NCBI GenBank assembly: GCA_964412685.1
Contig: CAYPPS010000025.1
Coordinates: 1 to 8,466, forward strand
DNA: 8,466 nt
Origin: CAYPPS01 sp964412685
GTDB lineage: Bacteria; Patescibacteriota; Microgenomatia; PFEM01; CAYPPS01
Direction of reading: 5' to 3'
Every line of letters begins with the position of its first letter. Position 1 is the first letter of the stretch. Of the stretch, positions 6,311 through 8,466 are shown piece by piece. The notes under the pieces are model-generated. The model was given only the letters and a program-made list of their open reading frames with translations, was not told the origin of the DNA and made no database searches. The translations under genes were made by a program, and so were the position numbers.

Positions 6311-6633
6311 GGGGATGGACGGATCGACGGGAAAGAAATTTAAAGATTGCAAGTCGAGATTTGGTTTTCTTGCTCGTAAACTAAAGAACCAAAACTTTCT
6401 AATTGGCGACGAAAATTTCGCCTACGCCGCCGCCGCCTAAAAACGACGACGCGTCATCAGGTAAGTTTTTTCCTAGAGGGACTTATTTTGGTGTCAACCT
6501 AATCTAGGAGGCAAGAAAAACTTTAAGATCGGGTTTTTCTCTGAGTTTTTAGATCTTAAATTTTCCTTAAACTTGTCGAGGTTTTTGAATTAACTTTCTT
6601 CGGACCCCAGATCAACTCTGGGCATCTCCACCA
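6311..6633 (+). ncRNA. ssrA: tmRNA (ssrA)
   Basis: Transfer-messenger RNA of about 323 nt that rescues stalled ribosomes and adds a degradation tag. The ends form the tRNA-like part: GGGGATG (6311-6317) pairs with CATCTCC (6623-6629), including the G3-U70 wobble (6313/6627) that AlaRS recognises, followed by A73 and an encoded CCA (6631-6633). ACGGATCGACGGGA matches the conserved 5' D-loop analogue. The T-stem is CCCAG/CTGGG around the loop ATCAACT, with A instead of T at position 54. Pseudoknot 1: GCAAG (6349-6353) with CTTGC (6369-6373), its loop TTTGGTT (6360-6366) pairing with AACCAAA (6387-6393). Further stems after the tag: 6463-6470 with 6516-6523, 6472-6477 with 6503-6508, and 6522-6530 with 6552-6560 (the first and third overlap by two bases, so the fold needs modelling). 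GAAAG near 6330 with CTTTC near 6594 closes helix 2. The 5' end is read as 6311. Confidence 0.95.
6405..6440 (+). other. tmRNA tag reading frame (GDENFAYAAAA)
   Basis: The tag frame GGC GAC GAA AAT TTC GCC TAC GCC GCC GCC GCC TAA gives GDENFAYAAAA. The bases before the resume codon, TAATT, match the UAGUC-type signal with the conserved A at -4, and the peptide aligns with E. coli ANDENYALAA. The frame is open further upstream (NQNFLI before GDEN), so a longer tag is possible but less likely. The hydrophobic, Ala-rich end suits ClpXP/FtsH-type proteases. GGCGA (6405-6409) can pair with TCGCC (6418-6422) to form the usual hairpin at the start of the tag. Confidence 0.8.
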
Positions 6634-6634
6634 A

Positions 6635-7252
6635 GTGCTAATCAACCTGCTTTACCCTCGCCTTTGTTTGGGCTGTCAAACACTAGGCAGCTACATTTGT
6701 TCCAACTGTCAAAAAAAGATGACCGAATTTCCTTTTCAAGCTCGCTCGAAAGACGTCTTTATTTGGCTAAAGTATCGAGATCTGACCAAGAAAGCAATCC
6801 ATCAATTAAAATATCGCTTTGTGACTGACTTAGCCAGAGAATTAACTCTTTTGGCGTTAAGAAAACAACCACAAGAAGCCAAGCGGTTTAAAAAAGAATT
6901 AAAAGGCTACTCAATCACCCCAATCCCTCTTCATTGGCAAAGAAAAAACTGGCGTGGTTTTAATCAGGCCGCTAATTTAGCCAAAATTTTAGCGGAACAA
7001 TTAGATTTAACTTTTAAAGACAATTTGCTCAAACGAGCCCGGAAAACCGAGATTCAAGCCAACTTGTCCAGAGAAGCCCGACAACTTAATCTAAATCAAG
7101 CCTTTACTGTTTCCAAAGAAGCGGTAATCAAAGATCAAAAAATCATTGTTTTTGATGATGTTTTTACTACCGGAACAACTCTGAGAGAAGCGGGTAAAAT
7201 CTTGAAAAAAGCCGGAGCGAGCAAAGTTCTCTTGATGGCCTTAGCGGGTTAA
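6635..7252 (+). CDS. comFC: ComFC-like phosphoribosyltransferase
   Basis: 205 aa. Double-zinc-ribbon-type start CLGCQTLGSYICSNC (C11, C14, C22, C25), then ITPIPLHWQRKNWRGFNQA (94-112) and LLKRARKTEIQANLSREARQLN (131-152), all typical of ComFC/GntX. The PRPP-binding signature IIVFDDVFTTGTT (170-182) is complete, with both Asp residues. In transformable bacteria ComFC is a cytoplasmic protein that helps imported single-stranded DNA; the natural phosphoribosyl substrate is not settled. Slightly shorter than B. subtilis ComFC, at the C-terminus. The GTG at 6635 is the only start that keeps the N-terminal LLYPRLCLGC block whole; it lies one base after the tmRNA CCA, so there is no room for an independent ribosome-binding site outside the tmRNA acceptor stem. 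Confidence 0.9.
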   Translation: MLINLLYPRLCLGCQTLGSYICSNCQKKMTEFPFQARSKDVFIWLKYRDLTKKAIHQLKYRFVTDLARELTLLALRKQPQEAKRFKKELKGYSITPIPLHWQRKNWRGFNQAANLAKILAEQLDLTFKDNLLKRARKTEIQANLSREARQLNLNQAFTVSKEAVIKDQKIIVFDDVFTTGTTLREAGKILKKAGASKVLLMALAG

Positions 7253-7255
7253 AAA

Positions 7256-7285
7256 CTGGCAAAAATAGCCTGCCTGACTTATAAT
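7256..7285 (+). promoter_or_regulatory. Promoter for the tRNA-Ser pair
   Basis: CTGGCA (7256-7261, 4 of 6 matches to TTGACA), an 18-base spacer, and a perfect TATAAT (7280-7285). The predicted start is near 7292, about 50 bases before tRNA-Ser(GCU). It begins just after the stop of the comF gene. Confidence 0.55.
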
Positions 7286-7295
7286 TAGGATAATT

Positions 7296-7306
7296 GGTGG
7301 AGTCGC
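7296..7306 (+). repeat. Extra copy of the first 11 bases of tRNA-Ser(GCU)
   Basis: GGTGGAGTCGC at 7296-7306 is identical to the first 11 bases of the tRNA (7343-7353), 47 bases upstream and in the same direction. Between the copies are two short hairpins: ATTC-GTGA-GAAT (7308-7319, GNRA loop) and TCGC with GCGA (7319-7333). It lies at the predicted start of the tRNA precursor. Confidence 0.7.
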
Positions 7307-7342
7307 CATTCGTGAGAATCGCGGCTTCAGCGAACAAAGCGA

Positions 7343-7430
7343 GGTGGAGTCGCATAGTCTGGTCCATTGCGATGGTTTGCTAAACCATTGAGTCGTAAGG
7401 CTCACGTGGGTTCGAATCCCACCTCCACCG
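7343..7430 (+). tRNA. tRNA-Ser(GCU)
   Basis: 88-nt class II tRNA. Acceptor GGTGGAG (7343-7349) pairs with CTCCACC (7423-7429), discriminator G7430. Anticodon stem ATGGT/ACCAT around the loop TTGCTAA gives anticodon GCU (7379-7381), reading AGC and AGU. The long variable arm TGAGTC-GTAA-GGCTCA is the serine hallmark. T-arm GTGGG TTCGAAT CCCAC. The CCA end is not encoded (CTTC follows). Confidence 0.95.
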
Positions 7431-7439
7431 CTTCTTTTT

Positions 7440-7526
7440 GGAAGGGTGTCTGAGCGGCCAAAAGATCCGGTCTTGAAAACCGTGAGGGGCGTAAGTCCCA
7501 CGTGGGTTCGAATCCCACCCCTTCCG
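7440..7526 (+). tRNA. tRNA-Ser(UGA)
   Basis: 87-nt class II tRNA starting 9 bases after tRNA-Ser(GCU), probably in the same transcript. Acceptor GGAAGGG pairs with CCCTTCC (7519-7525), discriminator G7526. The loop CTTGAAA gives anticodon UGA (7474-7476), reading UCA and other UCN codons. Long variable arm (GAGGGGCGTAAGTCCCAC region). Position 27-43 is a C-U mismatch. T-arm GTGGG TTCGAAT CCCAC. No encoded CCA. Confidence 0.95.
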
Positions 7527-7580
7527 CTTCCACTTTGGCCAAAATAAAATGGCTTGATCATCTGTCTTTTTTAATTTAGA

Positions 7581-8173
7581 ATGGATTCAATGGCCGTCGA
7601 AAATAAAACTGCCGCTGGTACTCAGGTCAAAAACAAGCCTCCTCAAGCTAAAGTTTCGGGCAATATCCCCCAACCTCAACCCTTGAAAGTTTTAATGGTT
7701 TGGCAGGCTCCGGCACGGCTTTATAAAACGAGAGACAAAGAGTTTTATTCCACCTTGGGAGCGATTGCTTTTTTGATCGCCGTCATTCTTCTTTCATCAA
7801 AGAGTGGTTTGCGATTGTGTTAGTTATTTCAATTGCTTTTTTGGCTTATGTTTTCGCGACCATCAAGCCAGAAAAAATAGAGTATCAATTGAATAATCGG
7901 GGAGTAACGGTAGCTGGTAACACTTACTTTTTCGATGAATTGGGCCGTTTTTGGTTCGAAGAAAAAATGAACCAAAAGATTCTACTAATTGAACGTCCAG
8001 CGGCTTTCCCTTATCGACTGACAATTCCTTTAGGTCAAGCCGATCCGGAGAAAATTAAGCAACTTTTGGCCAAATATTTACCTTTTGAACAGCCGGAAAG
8101 AACTTGGTTGGAAAATGCCGGCGAATGGCTTTCCAAAAAGGTTCCTTTGGAAAAAACCGAAGCGACTTCTTGA
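7581..8173 (+). pseudogene. Conserved CPR membrane protein split by a one-base frameshift
   Basis: Two adjoining frames, ATG 7581 to TAG 7823 and an open frame ending at TGA 8173, read as one protein of about 197 aa if one T is added to the T run at 7792-7794 (CTTTC to CTTTTC). The joined sequence ...AIAFLIAVILL-FIKEWFAIVLVISIA... then forms two continuous membrane helices. The N-terminus is polar and Pro-rich, with YKTRDKEFYSTLG before the helices; after them comes a soluble domain (KIEYQLNNRGVTVAG, FDELGRFWFEEK, ILLIERPAAFPYRLTIPLG) and an amphipathic tail (EWLSKKVPLEK). From memory this matches a widespread uncharacterised CPR family; its post-membrane domain may be PH-like. The function is unknown. 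The shift may be an assembly or sequencing error, a true mutation, or a -1 slip. A second Met at 7590 is an alternative start; no strong ribosome-binding site is seen. Confidence 0.75.
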
Positions 8174-8186
8174 ATTTCCCTCTAAA

Positions 8187-8195
8187 TGTTAAAAT
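8187..8195 (+). promoter_or_regulatory. Extended -10 promoter for the Arg/Ser/Arg tRNA cluster
   Basis: TGT-TAAAAT is an extended -10 with predicted start near 8202, 11 bases before tRNA-Arg(GCG). A TTGAAT at 8170-8175 is only 14 bases upstream of the hexamer, so the -35 is weak. It begins just after the preceding stop codon. Confidence 0.5.
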
Positions 8196-8212
8196 GAACC
8201 AGCTTTGATTGA

Positions 8213-8285
8213 GCCCCCGTAGCTCAATGGATAGAGCGTTGGGTTGCGGACCCAAAGGTTAGAGGTTCGACTCCTCTCGGGGGTA
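8213..8285 (+). tRNA. tRNA-Arg(GCG)
   Basis: 73-nt class I tRNA. Acceptor GCCCCCG (8213-8219) pairs with CGGGGGT (8278-8284; first pair G-U), discriminator A. D-arm GCTC/GAGC with loop AATGGATA, including the A20 used by ArgRS. Anticodon stem TTGGG/CCCAA around TTGCGGA gives GCG (8246-8248), for CGC and CGU. T-arm AGAGG TTCGACT CCTCT. No encoded CCA. Bacteria normally use A34 (inosine) here, so G34 is unusual. Confidence 0.92.
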
Positions 8286-8298
8286 CATTAGTTTTTGG

Positions 8299-8385
8299 GG
8301 TGGAGTGCTGGAGTGGTCTAACAGGCAGCTCTCGAAAAGCTTGCGGGGTGTAAGCCCCACGTGGGTTCGAATCCCACCTCCACCG
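8299..8385 (+). tRNA. tRNA-Ser(CGA)
   Basis: 87-nt class II tRNA. Acceptor GGTGGAG (8299-8305) pairs with CTCCACC (8378-8384), discriminator G8385. The loop CTCGAAA gives anticodon CGA (8333-8335), reading UCG. The long variable arm GGGGTGTAAGCCCC marks it as serine. Position 27-43 is a C-U mismatch, as in tRNA-Ser(UGA). CCA directly follows (8386-8388), so the 3' end may be encoded, unlike the other tRNAs here. The last 25 bases are identical to those of tRNA-Ser(GCU). Confidence 0.95.
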
Positions 8386-8389
8386 CCAA

Positions 8390-8462
8390 ACGCTCATAGT
8401 TTAATGGATAAAACATCAGGTTCCGGACCTGAAGATTGGGGGTTCGAGTCCCTCTGGGCGTA
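8390..8462 (+). tRNA. tRNA-Arg(CCG)
   Basis: 73-nt class I tRNA only 4 bases after tRNA-Ser(CGA). Acceptor ACGCTCA (8390-8396) pairs with TGGGCGT (8455-8461, one G-U), discriminator A8462. D-arm GTTT/AAAC with loop AATGGATA; anticodon stem TCAGG/CCTGA around TTCCGGA gives CCG (8423-8425), reading CGG. T-arm GGGGG TTCGAGT CCCTC. CCGA follows, so CCA is not encoded in full. The first pair is A-U, which is uncommon. Confidence 0.92.
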
Positions 8463-8466
8463 CCGA

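Noticed and set aside
6309..6343. Extension of smpB across the Ns to a stop at 6343
   Set aside because: The gap length is arbitrary and the sequence after 6311 is the 5' end of tmRNA, so the frame is not real.
7241..7561. Minus-strand open frame containing two GGGIRTHV-type repeats
   Set aside because: It is the antisense of the two tRNA-Ser genes; the repeat comes from the conserved T-arm and acceptor of serine tRNAs, a common false protein prediction.
1..8466. CRISPR arrays, transposases, integrases or phage genes
   Set aside because: No regularly spaced repeats, inverted terminal repeats or mobile-element proteins were seen on either strand.

Overview
The window looks like a piece of a Patescibacteria (Candidate Phyla Radiation, CPR) chromosome, most likely from a metagenome assembly because it contains a 100-N scaffold gap. 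Evidence for this: moderately AT-rich DNA with very short intergenic spaces; paired small T4SS-pilin-like membrane proteins; a PH-domain membrane protein; several small membrane proteins typical of CPR; a conserved CPR-type membrane protein ending in a WLSKKVPLEK-like tail; and few canonical ribosome-binding sites. The assignment is by protein resemblance only. TGA is used as an ordinary stop, so code 11 fits and the Gly-recoded CPR lineages do not.

Layout. (1) 68-970, minus strand: a two-gene operon of T4SS-pilin-like proteins; the upstream one has a signal peptide and a Cys-rich outer segment. (2) A 63-bp divergent promoter region (971-1033). (3) 1034-2815, plus strand: a secreted or anchored SpoIID/LytB-family peptidoglycan enzyme with a PcsB/CwlO-like N-terminal coiled coil. 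(4) 2935-6208: a tightly packed run of a PH-domain membrane protein, a two-helix membrane protein, a 625-aa protein (degenerate PP2C fold, one transmembrane helix, beta-propeller) and SmpB, joined by two 4-nt ATGA overlaps and one 6-nt gap. (5) 6209-6308: N gap hiding the end of smpB. (6) 6311-6633: tmRNA (ssrA) with a readable tag, GDENFAYAAAA, and an encoded CCA. (7) 6635-7252: a ComFC-like phosphoribosyltransferase whose GTG start lies one base after the tmRNA CCA. (8) 7343-7526: tRNA-Ser(GCU) and tRNA-Ser(UGA). (9) 7581-8173: a conserved membrane protein split by a one-base frameshift. (10) 8213-8462: tRNA-Arg(GCG), tRNA-Ser(CGA) and tRNA-Arg(CCG).

How the genes fit together: the smpB-ssrA pair is the trans-translation ribosome-rescue module. 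The pilin pair and comF are compatible with the DNA-uptake or pilus functions that CPR cells usually keep. The SpoIID protein would remodel the cell wall. The PH / two-helix / pseudo-PP2C-propeller genes look like a membrane-associated complex of unknown function and are the best candidate here for something undescribed. Several transcription units share an extended -10 element (TGN followed by TAWAAT-like) with a weak -35, and at two divergent genes it sits so close to the start codon that leaderless or near-leaderless mRNAs are predicted.
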